DNA of 64,000 nucleotides from contig CM061105.1 in assembly GCA_030770545.1 (NCBI GenBank), positions 3,579,001-3,643,000 of the forward strand, given 5' to 3'. Numbering within the stretch: position 1 is the stretch's first letter; every line of letters begins with the position of its first letter. Position numbers and translations under genes: made by a program. This document shows, piece after piece, positions 13,962 to 27,269 of the stretch. This stretch comes from Macropodus opercularis. Its lineage: Eukaryota; Chordata; Actinopteri; Anabantiformes; Osphronemidae. The notes under the pieces were generated by a model. That model worked only from the letters and a program-made list of their open reading frames with translations, was not told the origin of the DNA and did not search any database.

Positions 13962-14849
13962 CTGGTGTGAAGAGAGGAGATCCTGTTTAGAGACACCGAT
14001 ACTTCATCATGCGCGGAAGAGAAACAGTAGAAAACAGAGAGTGAAAAGAAGTGATGGACATATAAAATTTAAATGTATGTTATATATATATAAGTACTGC
14101 ATAAAAAACAGTTGGCACAACCTAGTCAGAACAATGTACAGTAGAGATTTAAAAAACTTTCTACCTATTCTTCTCGAGCAGAATGTACACAAACACCCAA
14201 AATATTTCAGTAACGATGCAGTGACAATATCTCTAACTCAAGCAGAACTGCAGGAGAATACTGAAACATTTGTTGTGATTGGATTGGAGCCCAGGTTTAG
14301 TCATTATGAATAATGGTGGTTTATAAAAATGTTCACTGTCACTGAACAGCAGATAAATCAACAACCTCAGTTTACTTTGATTTTTTAAAATTCTCTTTAC
14401 ACACATTTACTTGTTGTCATGTTCACTCTTTGTCATTAATTTGCAAATCTCGACTTAACGGCGAGCTGTAAATACAGCGATCGAATCGGAATAATCTTTC
14501 TGTGGCGTGGTGACGATGAGGAAGCGTGACATGATTTCGGGCATATGTGAGGAATAATTTACTCTACAGATGCTGTAAATAGTTTGTCAGGAACAATGCG
14601 GCGGCTGCGTGTTGTGGAGGGTCGTGGTGATACGACACCGACAATGAATTAAACTGCTAAAACTCCATCTTTATGTCAACAGAATGGTGGAGAACACCAC
14701 ATTGTATTAACAGCTGAATGGTTGCTTAAGGGTTTGGTCAGCGATGGACGTGGAAATCAAGAAACATTCATAGCTTTATTATTAATTTTTATATTTATTA
14801 TTAGTGTCCTCCTTTTCTTTTTATGACAGCTACTCTCTCTCTCGCTGTC

Positions 14850-15110
14850 TCTGTTGCAACTCATCCCAAACCACCTCATTTAGATTCGGATCGAGTGATA
14901 GTGGAGGCCAGGTCATCTGATGCAGCACTGCATCACTCCCCTTATTAATGGACAAATAGCTCTTACACAACCTAGAGGTGTCTTCGTGTCATTGTCCTGT
15001 TGGAAAACAGATGATCGTCCCGGTGTGAAACAGACTGTGGTAGCTGTACTGTGCCTGTGTCCACATAATCACACCTCCACCCCTTACTTCACATAAGTAA
15101 CCACACATTA
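14850..15110 (-). mobile_element. Tc1-like transposase remnant
   Basis: Read on the minus strand, one frame gives WPPLSLDPNLNEVVWDEL, a decayed form of the WPPQSPDLNPIE..WDEL region around the last catalytic Glu of Tc1 transposases. Further upstream in transposon orientation the sequence corresponds to the QQDND-containing region, but with frameshifts. No terminal repeats were located, and no uninterrupted frame exists. An old, inactive fragment. Confidence 0.7.
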
Positions 15111-18100
15111 AGTCAGAACCTAATTGTTCTGTGTTTCATGGCCCAGGTTTCCAATCACCAACCACAAACAATAAATATAAGAAAAATATCAAAATTCCAC
15201 AAAAATGAATTCTGCTTACAACAACACAGACAAATGTACAGTATGGCTCTTTTAACCACATTCTGAAACATTCTTATGGCTCTTGACATTGTTTAATGCA
15301 GTCACACTTTTAGTTCTAAGCCTTTAGTTGTTTTTTTTAACATAATATGTTCCACTCATTTTGAAATAACCTTTTTCAAATATGCTAATGCATACAAAAG
15401 CAGGAAAAGATGTAATGGAGCAGATCAAAGATTAATAAATAAGTGTTTTTTTCATGGGAAACAGATTGTACAGCAGATCATTAAGGGGGAATCAATACAG
15501 AGTAACAATCCTGCAGGACTGTAGAGTATAAAGAACAGACAAAGTCTCACATTAAGCAAGTCATTTTTCATTAGTTGATTGTTCTGCTGCAACATGACTC
15601 ATCTTCAGTCCGTGGGCTGACATCCTCATTTATCTGTTGCTGCCTGTGACTCTTGGTTGAACTCACTCATTTTGTCCACTCCATCACTCTTTGTCTCAAT
15701 GCCAGTTAGGTTCACAACAAGGTTTCACAACAGAATGGCTTCAATAAATCAGTAACTCAAGTCACCGAGGTGTCTGAGGACCAAAGCTTATGAGAATATA
15801 TCTACATTTTACTCATGTTGCAATGCACATTCCTCTTATTATTTTGACACCAGGCCAACATTTTGCCCATATATTATACTTGTTTGAATAAACTTTCCAA
15901 CTGAGCCAAAAATGATGTGTTTTCATATTGTCTGTATTAATTTCAGCAGTCTTCAGCAGGTTTATGGCTAATGAAGGCTCTGGAACAGAGACAAAACAAA
16001 TCTGGCACAAATGTTCTCATGTCAGACTTTTGGAAGACAAAACCCAACTTTCTGTGACCGTGTTGCAAACATTTAGTCTCCTGCATCTCAACAGTGATTC
16101 TTAGTAGATGCTAATTTAATACAAAACTGTATATTTCACGTGTGTTCAAGTAGATATGATTGGAACAAGCAATTAAAACGTGTAAATATAATATTTGAAC
16201 TCGCACAACAATTATAATAAATGAGAAACAATTCACTGGGGATGAGAATGAAATTCACAATTAGGGCTAAGTACAGAGCAAGTCACAATTTGGACAGCTA
16301 AGCTCTTAAAAGTCTCGGGAATGTGAAACAGCCAATTATGTGATTAGCAATTGTTTAATTTTTTTGCAATTCACCCATAAAACATTTAATTAAGACAGAA
16401 GAAATCAACACACTGTCAATTCTATTACAATACATAATCAATTAAAGACAATAGAGACGTAAATATCTAATATATTTCCGTTTTTATTAATTAATTGTAC
16501 AGTAACTAGGGTAATTATTTTCTGTCCTTTGTAAAAACACTACATCTAAAGTTTCCTTGCTCTGCATCCAGAATAATGTTGGTTTTTTTAATCAAACGCT
16601 CTGACAGTTCCCTTATAGGTGGACCATCAACAGACTATTCAGGGACAAAGTTTTAAGATTTTCCCAAACCACTAGGCTGTTTACCAATGTTTTCTAATTC
16701 TGTTCCCAACAGAGTTCCTATATTAGAAATATAATTGCTGCTCACTAACTCCACAGACTTACAGAGAAATCAAATTATTTCAGAGCACAGTAAGTGTCAG
16801 AACTGGACATGAGAGGAGTCTGAAAAAGGAAACTACGCGGAGGCCGTGTGACGCTCTGTTGGGAAACCTTTAGTCCTGGGATTCCTGTAGCTGTTATGCT
16901 GACAATGTTCAAACCAAAACAATTTTGCAGCAGAAGTGCAGAACGTTTTTTTTTTGTGATCCCTTGTGGCGCCAGAAATGGGGGGAAGGGGGAGTCAGGA
17001 AACATATTGCAAAACTCAAGTTTTTGCTATCTGATCAGGCATAATGATGGTACTGGAAAACAAGTTGTGATCTGTGGAGGCTTCACCTCGACACTAAAGG
17101 AAACTAAAGGATATGTTCCTGTTTCTTTTTGTGGAGGCCATGTCAGTCAGAGCTGTCCTTACTAACATGTTAATGTTGTAACTGAGTGATGTGTCTGGCA
17201 GCTCTGCACAAGTGTTCAGAATATATGTTGTTATTGAGTGACGATGCGACGGCTTAATCTAAAGTGCAGGAGCTACTGTGTGATTTATACGTAACAAAGC
17301 ATTTTTATTAGTAGGAGGGTTCCATCAGCAGTGATTCCGTTCTCTTCATCCTACGTGTACATATTTGTTACTGGAATTCAACCATCAAACGTTTGGTAAC
17401 ATCTTCACAGTTCTGCTACAGCTGACTTTAGCCTTCACCAACTACCAACTGCTGACTTTTTCCACTCCTGCTGTAAATGCCGCACTGTATTGACCAAGCA
17501 GTCACTAACTTTGTCTTCTCTTTGGCGCTGAGCAGGTAGTGTATAATGGGTTTATCAGGGCTTTTGTGCTGAAAATAGGCGCCAGTGGAAACAAGGTTAA
17601 AGAGAGCGGTGAGTAAAGCAAAATAACAAAGAGCTGGATGATATTCCTCATGGCTTCATTATAGCAAGTAAACGACCCTGTTGATTGTCTTGTCTTTTTT
17701 GTTACTTTTATTAAACTTCCGAGGCTTAATGATTAATCCGTTTTATACATGCCAGCAAACGCACGCAAATAGCAGTTTTACAACATGCCTTCATCTGCAG
17801 GAAAACAAATCAGAAAACAATCTCACAACAAATGCTTTTAGAAACACAGGCTATTTCCTGCCAGTCTAGACATCCCTGGATGAATGACTCATCTGTGGCC
17901 GTTTTCTTTGGCTCTCAAATCAAATGACCACTTCCTGTATACTGGGAATATTTCCTGTCAGTAACCATTTCAGACACCAAATATTAAATTAAGCAAATGA
18001 GACCTTCAGAATGTCATTTAGACTAAGTGGATGCTCTTTCCACTTGACTAAGGCTCGTTTTATTAAAATTCCGTGATAAACCCCCCCCATGCCCCTTTTA

Positions 18101-21100
18101 AAATGTGCCCAGCAGTGGTCATTAAACAGAAAGGTCTTCACGCTTCGCACTGTGACAGTTTTTTCGGTTAAAACGCACCGCGCATAATGCACCGTTTGCT
18201 TCACCCGGCGTTCTGAGACTAAGCTGTGGGGAAAGACTGGAAACAAATATTTACAAATTGCAAACTGTTGCCTTCGGGAAAGTCACAGCTTTCAGAACAA
18301 CAGAAGCCACTGGCTGCAGTGTAAAATTACCAGCGTTCACATGACATTTCCCCTGCGTAGGCAAGGCAAGGCCAGCGGAGTAACTGTAATTAGAAAGACA
18401 GACAAAAACACAAAATGTTGCTGATGCGAACAAAAGCTCCCCTGCTACTTTGGGATGACTTTTCTTCCACAAATCACTGGAAACTACAGTATCACTGCTT
18501 ACTGAGTTGCTGAATATATGTGCATCATCAGCACCTGCCTCTTGATACAGCGCAACGTTCAATCCCCTAATTCGTTCTTTGTCAGCTCTAACCTGTTGTG
18601 TTACCTCTTCATTACCGGTCAGTTATGTGTGTGACAGAAGCCAGACAGCAAAGACTAAGCATCTTCTCGTTCAACGCACCTTTGTTTATTTAAGATGCCC
18701 CTAAAGGAGATGCATTAAAGATGCTCCACTGTTCATTTTATAACGTTTTAAAATGCATCTGCATTGCTTTTAAACCGTCTCTGGTGACTGCGCCGTTCTG
18801 CGCTTCAGCTATACATTTATATAACTGAATTTGTACTCAGATCCATCGAGAACAGAAGTGATTGGGTCACAGATCCTTTTTCATGCACCAACGTGAGGGT
18901 GATGAGAGGCTGGAAGGGAAACTGAGAAACTCTCAGAATGTGCAACACTGCAGTCGAACCGATTTACTTGATGAGGTTAAAATTGAAGTAAAACTGGAAT
19001 CTGGTTAAGCAAAACAAAAACACGTGCACAATCTACAGAGTACATTTCAAACCTGACCGGAAAAAAAAAACAAAAAGAAAGCATATCGCTAATTTTATTC
19101 ATATTAGAGACAGACATCCATCAGCTGCTTCTCAGAGTGATTACAGCTGTGTTTGTCACTTGCTCAAAGAACATAGAATGAGAACATCTCAATTTATGAA
19201 GACAACTACTGATAATGTTCCCTCCTTGAACGGATAGTAAACGGAATGTACTGTACTGTAGGGTAAGTACTCTTCAGTGTCTAACAATTTTATTGTTAAT
19301 TTGTTTAGACGATGGAGATTTAACAGCCACCTGGCACAGTAAGTGTCATCATTTATTTTCTTTGTGACATGGAAGTTTGTGGAAGCAACTTTTGTTGAAC
19401 TGCCAAAACTTGACTGAACATATTTCCTCATTCGCCGGCACCACAGTGAAGCAGCCACCTGTTGTCATATGATTTAGACCTGACAAAGAAAACAACCTTT
19501 TCAGGTTTTTCCTGTGTTTTTTTTTTCTTTGTGCTGATCCCCTTCTGACTATGGAGCTAAATGAAACAAACCCTCTGCCTGGCTATAATCATAGATCATA
19601 TTTTAATTAGCTGAGTCAGTCAAGGTGCTGTATTTATCATGTGTCGAAGGGATGGGACAGGGCGGAAGAAGAAGAAGAGGCAGTTTCGGTGTGAGGTCTC
19701 AGCTGGCGGCGTGGTCTTAATCATTGATCTCAAGCAGTCATCAGTTTGAGAACAAAAGACACTAAAATATTCATTAAAACCTGCTCAGAGGTTGCCGTGT
19801 GACAGAGGAACAGAGAGGGCAAGAGGGGAGGGAGGATAGCATTAGGAGTAACGCGAGGAGGTGGGCTTTTTAACATCTCATTACTGGAGTCCGCTGGCTC
19901 CCTCAGAGACAGGAGAATAGAGACCCCCTGTCAGTGAGCCCTGTAATAAGAACCCAGATAGTATCACACCCGGTGACCGAGATGCCTCCGTGATAGCGCA
20001 TCCTTCCCAGGCAGAGCCAAATATCTCATGTCGCTTTGTGTCCAAAATGATCTTGCTGCCAGTGACACTGATAGCACCGGATTTCACCCAGAAGTGTATG
20101 TTATAAATAATATAAATAAGCCCTGGGTTTTTGTTTTTTTTTTTATGAAAGGGGAAACTTCCAGCATAGGAAGAGAAGGAGTATTTCCCTTTCAGAAAAT
20201 AAATAAATAAAGAACAGAAGAAGAAGCATCTCAGGGCTTGAGTGTGTGTGTGTGTGAGGGTGGCGCTCTCTGGAGACGTAGCTAAAAGGGCTTGGCTCAA
20301 GATGGGGAGTCCGCATCCACCCACTGCGGGGTACATTTGTGGGAGCGTGCATTTTTGCACACACCTAAGTGGCCTGGCTAGTTTTCCCCCCACACACGTG
20401 CACGTTATGCCACGGGGCACCTGCTCACACCGCTTGCTGCTTTCACTTCATTCCCACCCTCTCTCTCTCTCTCTCTCTTCTGGCAGGAAAACTGGAAGCA
20501 CAGAAGAGAGCATCCCCACCCTCTTCCAACATATATAAATAACACTCTAGCAGTCAAAGTGTTCCCTTGCCAATTCAATTCCATAGAAATGCATAAAAAC
20601 GCTGTTATTTAAATTTCTGTGCATGAGCAGGGAGTTTTGCATTAAAAAAAAGGATGAAAAGACAAAACAAGATGTAAAGACCCGATGCACAGATAACAGG
20701 AGACGAAGAAACTCGAGTTTTAATTCGAAAAGATTGCGCTACAGTACGCGTTTGAGTTGATTAATAAACAAACCTCCACTGATGATGAAGCATGATTAAA
20801 ATGTGATGGCTTCTTTTCTCTCAGTGAAGGAAACAGATGCTTTGTGCCACTCCAAAGCAGTGGGGCAGAGGCTTTTGAAGAAGTGCCAGTGAACATCACA
20901 TAAAGGTTCCGTTACCCCTCCCTTCCTCCCACTGTTGGTTCCTCTGACTTTCTCTGACAGTGCATCTAATAAGGATACAGGAGGACACGGGCCACAGTGT
21001 GCTTTCATTTGCAGATCCTAGCTGCCACTAAGTCAGTGTCACTTGTGAGAAATGACTGAATATCCTGAAGTTATAAAGGTTTCTCTGACTAGAGTTCCTG

Positions 21101-23407
21101 TTAATGAGCGGGGAATGTTATGAAGACAGCCCGTCTTAGCTTCAAATGTTCGCTTCAAAAAAAAACACAGCACACATACAATAATCCGATCTTAAATTAG
21201 GGTTGGCTTGAAATAAATTAAAGATTTTGCCATTACTTTACATATTCAAACTGCGCATGTACATCTACACAAAATGTTACACGCACGCAGTGGGTTCAAG
21301 GTTTCATTCGGGCTGAATATCCTCAAGTTGGTTATTAACCTCTATAAATTATAGAGGTTATAGAAGTTTTTACCCCTAAGTAATCGGAAATAACTTTGCA
21401 GCACCTAGTGGTAGAAAGAAGACATGCATCATGATTTTTTATTTATTTTTTGATTGCCCCAGAATTGGGCGTCAGGGTAACGTGAGCACACTACAGTAAA
21501 AACGCTGGCCTCTTTTATGTGCTCCAAGAATGATGTACAAATCGTTTCAGTGCATAAAACAAACGAGAATCGTCTTGCGGGAGAATATTCTGAGCGGTCA
21601 TCCTGTCTGAAGAGGACGCGTGGAGCGTGTTCATAAACCTACCTCCGACTGTTGTACAAACAGAAAACAAGGCCCGCTCCTAGCATGAGTCTGTGTCCAG
21701 AGCAAAGCGAGCCAACTGGCCTTCAGTTCACAATAGTTGGGGCAAGTTGTTAGCGCTGCCAAAATTACTCAAGCGAAGCCTGAACTAGTTTCTCTCTGCC
21801 TGACAAATGTCCAGAGCACAGGAATCATAGTACATGCTTTTAGATTTGAAAATGACCTATGATGATTTAACTTTGCTGCATTTTCTGGTTTATAACAACA
21901 AAAAAATTATAAAATATAACCTCATACTTTTTTTTTTAATCCTCCAAGACAATCTCCATTTTCATGCAACCATCTACTCTCTATTTCAGATACATTGCCA
22001 GAGGCCGTCCCTTCCATAAATAAGGGAAAGTCAAGCTACTCTACGCAGTTTTCAGGTCTGCACGTTTTCTTTATTTTCCATTCAGACATTCATCTGGTCC
22101 ACTTAGGTTTTAATTTCAGCACATAGGCTGCTGGTCAGTTTTAATTCATTTGCCGCCATGTCCTGTAATTACATCTCGCATTAACCGTGCCTCCCAGAAG
22201 AGGCTCCCTTCCTCTTCCACCGCCTCATCAAAACAGGAAGGATTTGATGCTCTTCAAAGTCCGCCTCAGACCCAGCTCTCAATTCACAAGCACTTTCAAA
22301 TGAGATCAGACCATTAGAGATTTAGATTCGTAATGATATTAACGTTCTCGCTTCACCCCCCCCCCTCGACCACTCCAGTGGTGGATCACTAGGTGGGTTG
22401 CCTCCGGCAGCAAGAAACCAGGCATGGCCTAAATTAAATTTCTGGGCCACAGATGACTTTCCTGACCTTCTGGCTTCCTGGGTTTAGTGGAAATCACTGC
22501 GGCATGTGGACGGCAATAATTAGCAACGCTCAAAGAGCATCAATACCTACATCAAACTTGTACAAATTATGAAAGAGCCACTGCATCTCTTTGGACCCGC
22601 AGCTTCATATCATAGAGCTGATGAGACGGTTTTAATTTTAGTATTCTTATACTAGGACAGATGTCTTGTACTTTATATAGGACAACCTCTGACAGTGGCA
22701 ACGTTACTATTATTAGTGAACACTGGGTGGAACGGGACATGAAATACGCCACAATGTGACACATCTACCCTCTAATTATACGTTTTCATTGTGCCGTTGA
22801 GTGATTTAAGGCCATGTTCTTTCTCTAAAGAGCTGCGGCGCATTATGCTTAGCAAACAACAAAAGAAGCCATATTCTGTGGGGAGTTCGATAGCAAGTAG
22901 TATCTTAATATCTAAATGGAAGTTGAATTAAATGTGAGAAAGCAAGCCACCTCCCGACGGAAGTCATTTGTTTATCGCCGTGTCTTATTTTCCTTCTGGT
23001 ATATTTGGGAAATGCCAGTTTTATTATAAAACGGATAATGTGATTTGTGTTTATTAGCAACTTTTGCAAGGGGGCCTATTAACCATTATGAAACCCATCG
23101 ATTAGGTTACTGGCCCAGTTGGTGTGGAGCTACGCTACATAACTCCAAAGCTGTGGGGATGTGTTTCTGCTTCTGCTTTGATGCACAGGAGCATCGTTAC
23201 AGGATGTTTACAGTAGTTCCAACGTTGTCATGGTCTTATATATGGAGATTGACGTCTACAGGTCTAATTAAGCTACTTTTCTTGACAGGTTCCTACCTGC
23301 ACCTGGAAGGAAATTGTGACCCGTGTCTACAGTACACCTGGTTTTAATTAGTGCAGTGTGTGTGTGGGTGCATCGAAAGTCAAGTGGAGCAGAACTGCTG
23401 TTACCTG

Positions 23408-23452
23408 CTTCTTTCTTTCTTTCTTTCTCTCTCTCTCTCTCTCTTTCTTTCT
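23408..23452 (+). repeat. (CTTT)n(CT)n microsatellite
   Basis: Pyrimidine-only tract of CTTT units grading into CT units and back to CTTT; a purine/pyrimidine strand-asymmetric sequence. Confidence 0.95.
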
Positions 23453-23639
23453 TAATCAACTACACTGTCACTGTGGTCACATTTAGTCTTGGTGTTATAC
23501 TCAGTAGGTGGATGGTCCCAAAAAAAACCTATTTAATAAAACGTTACTTTGTGTATTAGTTACTGAACCTACGTTCCGTACCTAAGTCTCTTAGAGCCAT
23601 TTTGAGTCTATGGAAAAAGCAAACATTATCCATATTGAT

Positions 23640-23760
23640 GCACTGGTCTACGAGCAGTAAAAAACGCTCCTGTCAGATGCTCGATGTGTCGATTAAACTC
23701 GTCCAAAGTGCAGGATGACATAAAAACACAAGAAAAGGACGAGTGGAGACACCTGTAGCT
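23640..23760 (+). repeat. dispersed repeat related to the one near 53.7 kb
   Basis: Contains CGATGTGTCGATTAAA and AAGGACGAGTGGAGACACC, corresponding to TGATGTGTCGATTGAAATC and AATGGACGACTGGAGC at 53.67-53.74 kb. The similarity is patchy, so both are probably old copies of one element of unknown class. Confidence 0.45.
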
Positions 23761-23880
23761 GATTTTTGAACTGTGAATGCATTTGCCTTTACAGCCACGT
23801 TACCATTATTATAATCAGTGCATGAGTATTTTACAAAGGGTTTCATTTTTTTCCTGTAACATGTTGTGTTCAATGCTTCC

Positions 23881-24030
23881 AGTGGTGGTAAACATCTCAG
23901 ATAAAACCACAGTGAAGCCAGTTCATGTCCAAAGCACTTTAACACGGTGATAAACAGTGGTGGTAAACATCTCAGATAAAACCACAGTGAAGCCAGTTCA
24001 TGTCCAAAGCACTTTAACACGGTGACTAAC
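23881..24030 (+). repeat. 75-bp tandem duplication, two copies
   Basis: Two head-to-tail copies of 75 bases starting AGTGGTGGTAAACATCTCAG; they differ only near the end (GATAAAC versus GACTAAC). The near identity indicates a recent duplication. It lies 133 bases from the donor side of the astn1 exon at 24163 and is intronic. Confidence 0.97.
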
Positions 24031-24162
24031 ACAGTTCTGTTGTGAATGTCAGCACTGTGAGAGTCAAAAGCCTGAATTCTGTCCAACGGTTTACCTGCTG
24101 AGATACAAATGGCAGAACAATGTGCCGCATGCTTCACTTCACCAACAAGCTCGTGTGTTTAC

Positions 24163-24357
24163 CTGAAAGTGGCTTTGAGGATCTGGCCAGAGGTGCTCTC
24201 TTTAGTGTGGTTGTTGTACCCGTAGAAAAGGTCTCCGAACACTGTCTGGTTAGCGGGGACGTCCGTCGCCTCGCCGCAGTCGATTCCATCAGTGCAGGCT
24301 TCAGACAGGGGCAGGCACGACCTTCCATCCGGACCACGCTTGTAATCCTCGATGCAC
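24163..24357 (-). CDS. astn1: astn1 exon: end of EGF-like 3 and start of MACPF region
   Basis: A 195-bp exon with acceptor CACTCCAG|GTG and donor TTTCAG|GTAAAC. One base completes Gly, followed by 64 codons beginning CIEDYKRGPDGRSCLPLSEA and ending TSGQILKATF, then AG of a split Arg codon. The first part closes EGF-like 3. From about TDGIDCGEA onward it enters the membrane-attack-complex/perforin (MACPF) region, with FGDLFYGYNNHTKE as the recognisable astrotactin segment. Two potential N-glycosylation sequons are visible (NQT and NHT). A 75-bp tandem duplication lies in the intron 133 bp beyond its 3' end. Confidence 0.95.
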
Positions 24358-27102
24358 CTGGAGTGAATGCACGCTTTCGTCATTTAACGGATTGACATTT
24401 CCTTCCTTGCTAACTTGTTCATCTCTTCTCTGCTCTCGTTTGATGACTTCCTCCCTCTGGATTTCTTAAGGGAATTAGTCAGACGGCAAAACAAAGTGCA
24501 TTTTTTTACTTTAAAGCTAATTAAGTTTACATCCTCTACAGAGCAAAGGCTGGTTGCGCTGCCAAATTAAAACTATGCTGCCATTTAAATAGTTAAATAG
24601 CTTCTACCTTGTGCAGCTAAAAACGATTGTGGAGGATTGCATAGCACAGAAGAGGATCAATAAGAGTCTCCAACCACCTCGCCACTTTTTACTTGGTCTT
24701 GGCACGTTGACTGCAGTGAGAGTACTCTGACACTGAATTTTAACTTGCCTGCTAATGCGATTTTGGAGATTTTTCCTGCTTGTGCAAAACAAAAACATCC
24801 TTACCTTACAATTTTTCAATTATATGTGCAATGTTGATTTCATGGAGATTTTATTATGCTGTTATTTAAGCCCACAGGCAAACGTGACATGCATTTAAAA
24901 CAAGGTTCATGTTGTTCAAAACGTTTAACGTTCAACAAATAACTCAAAATGTATTTATCTCACTTTTCTTCGAGCCGTTGATCAAAATGTATAAAAAAAC
25001 AAATATGGCTTCATTGAAGAATCTTGTATGTCATTGATCATGAATGACAGGTGCATTAAAGTAGACAACAAACAATTCAAAGTGCCAAAACCAGAGCTTT
25101 CAATAGTACAGACAAAACCACACACGTGTTTTGAAGAAAAAAAAAAATCTAATCAATATGGTCTATTAACTACCAACTTGATGGGTAGGGTTATTTTGTT
25201 ATGTGTTATTAAAATTGGTATGAATTTACAGCGTTATTATTCCAAGCTGTCATCTACAAGATTTTAGTTGTGTTCAAAATGTGCACAACTCAGACGTCAC
25301 AGCTGAGCCGAGTACAATCAGCCGTATCGATCCTACTCGGTCGGCTCAAAAATCCATCTGAAAACAGGAGCTGATATCCAAACACAAAGTCCTCTCAAGA
25401 CTTGTTCATATTGATGATGTTTTGACATTTCTGTGTAGAATATACTAGAATATAATATATGAAATGAAGCAAAGGCAGATGAAGCAAAGAGAGGGAGGAA
25501 AATCCACGGGTGGGGGGTGGGGTGCGTTGTCTCTCCTGGATGCCGGATGTCATAAAGCTAATGCCAGTCTGCAGTGGGGAAAGCGTGACGCACGTGCATT
25601 ATTACAAATGACAGCAACAAAAGATTGTTGTCAAGAATGAAATCAAACAGCCGTTTATGCCACTTGATATAAAAATACTTTGATAATATAAAAGATAGAA
25701 GGAACAGTTGTTGTAGACAAATCCAATTCTACATACGTCAAGAAATGCTCTTACTTCAGACGACCATTAGATTTAAGCTTAGGTTAATTAGACTTTGAAC
25801 AATGCTAAGTTAAATGTGATAAATGATGAGTCGTGGTATTGTGTTTTGCAATATGGACTGTGAGTCCTACTCAAAACCATAAACTAGTTACAAAGTTTAT
25901 CTGAAACGTCTGACAAGCAGAAACCCTGATTATGAAGCCCTGAGTATATCACAGTATCCTCTGCCTTTCAGTTGGCTTTATAAATCCTACCCCAGAAACA
26001 AGGTCTCCAGTCTTCATGACAACAGAGGTGTTTTCTTGGTAACCTTGATAACGCTATGTATAAACTTTAGCCTTAGGAAAGAAACACAGCATGTCCCAAA
26101 GAAAGCAATGGAAAGTGCAGCACATTCAAAATCAACCTATAGAATCTACCCAACGAGTGTTTTTTTTTCTTTTCAAAAACAAATCCTGTTTAGCGTGTGC
26201 ACCTAGGATTAAAAACGTACCAGTAAACAAAGATTTTTAAGCACATCTTTCAAAACTTCACTTCACATCTGAACTTATTTTTCTTTCGTTCGGCGACAAA
26301 TGAAGAAAAGTAAGTAATTTCCTGTTCCGAACCTTAAAAACTCTCCGGAAATGGCAGCTTGTACGCTCAGTTTCAGGATTGTTGCCCACACTTCATAGTG
26401 AGTGACTCACTGTCAATTATACTCCCGGAAGACGCCTGATACAATGAAACCCAGCCAGCCACCCACATTTACTTCTCCCAAAACTCATACTGTCAGTTAC
26501 AAACAAGAGTCACCAACCACTGCAGAATCCCCCCGTATTCTATCAACTCTCTGACTAATAGCCACCAGTGTGACACTGACACATTGTTTAGTTGTATTCG
26601 AGCCAGTCTGAGCTCGGCGCTGCCCTAACCAAGCGAATGCATTGCATTCATTTCTAAGGAATTTAGGGAGTAAACAGAAAATCTACTCCCGTGGTTCCAC
26701 AGGTGAATTGAGTCACACTACTGGACGTGAGCAGGGAGTGAATTTCACTACACAGCACGCAAGAAGCTACTCAAACATGTGAATGTAATGGTTAAATCAA
26801 GAAATGCCCTTCAAAAGACGCTATAACAGCATAATGTGCTGCATTAGTAATTATTTGAAAGTCCAATCACTGTAGTTGTACATCTGCATGAAAATGTTAT
26901 AACAGATAGGAGGAGACAGGAAGACATGTGGTAAATTCATATTATAGAAATCATCAACCACACACTGTCTTAAAATAGTGCTTAGGTGTCTTTTTATCCT
27001 GCAATTTACTTTTTTATAGTAAAGACAAGATTATGAAATCAAATAATTACAGTAAATATACAAATAAATAAATAAAAATAGTACATTTTGGTTTTTCCTT
27101 AC
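24358..27102 (-). other. astn1: astn1 intron, 2.7 kb
   Basis: Short intron between the EGF-like 3 exon and the MACPF-start exon. Apart from an A-rich tract near 25.14 kb and a G-rich run near 25.51 kb nothing was recognised in it. Confidence 0.85.
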
Positions 27103-27269
27103 CCGCAGAACATCTGGATGTTGTAAAGTGTCGGGTCATCCTCCAGAGGGGCCAGCTGCTGGAGACACAGCTGCTCACATCCTCCGTTGAAGCCATCCGA
27201 GCAGTCGATGCCGATGTGGTGGTCATAGCAGCCAGTGCCATCCTTCATAGGACTCAACCCCGGAGGGCA
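27103..27269 (-). CDS. astn1: astn1 exon: EGF-like domain 3
   Basis: A 167-bp exon with acceptor TTCCACAG|TGC and donor TGCGG|GTAAGG. It starts on a codon boundary with CPPGLSPMKDGTGCYDHH and continues through IDCSDGFNGGCEQLCLQQ to DDPTLYNIQMFC, leaving GG of a Gly codon. The initial Cys closes EGF-like 2, and the DCSDGFNGGCEQLC stretch with the following FC..C forms EGF-like 3. This is the segment most conserved between ASTN1 and ASTN2; the LYNIQMFCG end is ASTN1-like. Confidence 0.96.

Larger units (their letters stand above)
13962..24162 (-). other. astn1: astn1 intron, 10.2 kb
   Basis: Bounded by matching GT (24162-24161) and AG (13963-13962) on the minus strand, joining two exons in frame. 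It holds a minus-strand Tc1 transposase scrap (14850-15110), a (CTTT)n(CT)n microsatellite (23408-23452), and a 75-bp tandem duplication (23881-24030). From about 15.2 to 23.4 kb no transposon was recognised. Confidence 0.85.

Noticed and set aside
19881..20420. 179-codon minus-strand open frame
   Set aside because: It is the longest open frame in the window but has no recognisable domain, no family similarity and no splice context. It spans A/T-runs and a (GT) tract, and fits chance openness in a large intron.
21405..21418. CTCF-like CACCTAGTGG
   Set aside because: Minus-strand reading CCACTAGGTGCTGC breaks the GGC core; too weak to list.
23673..24137. 154-codon minus-strand frame with an internal repeated peptide
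   Set aside because: The peptide repeat is simply the translated 75-bp tandem duplication. The frame lies in the intron next to a real exon and has no homology.
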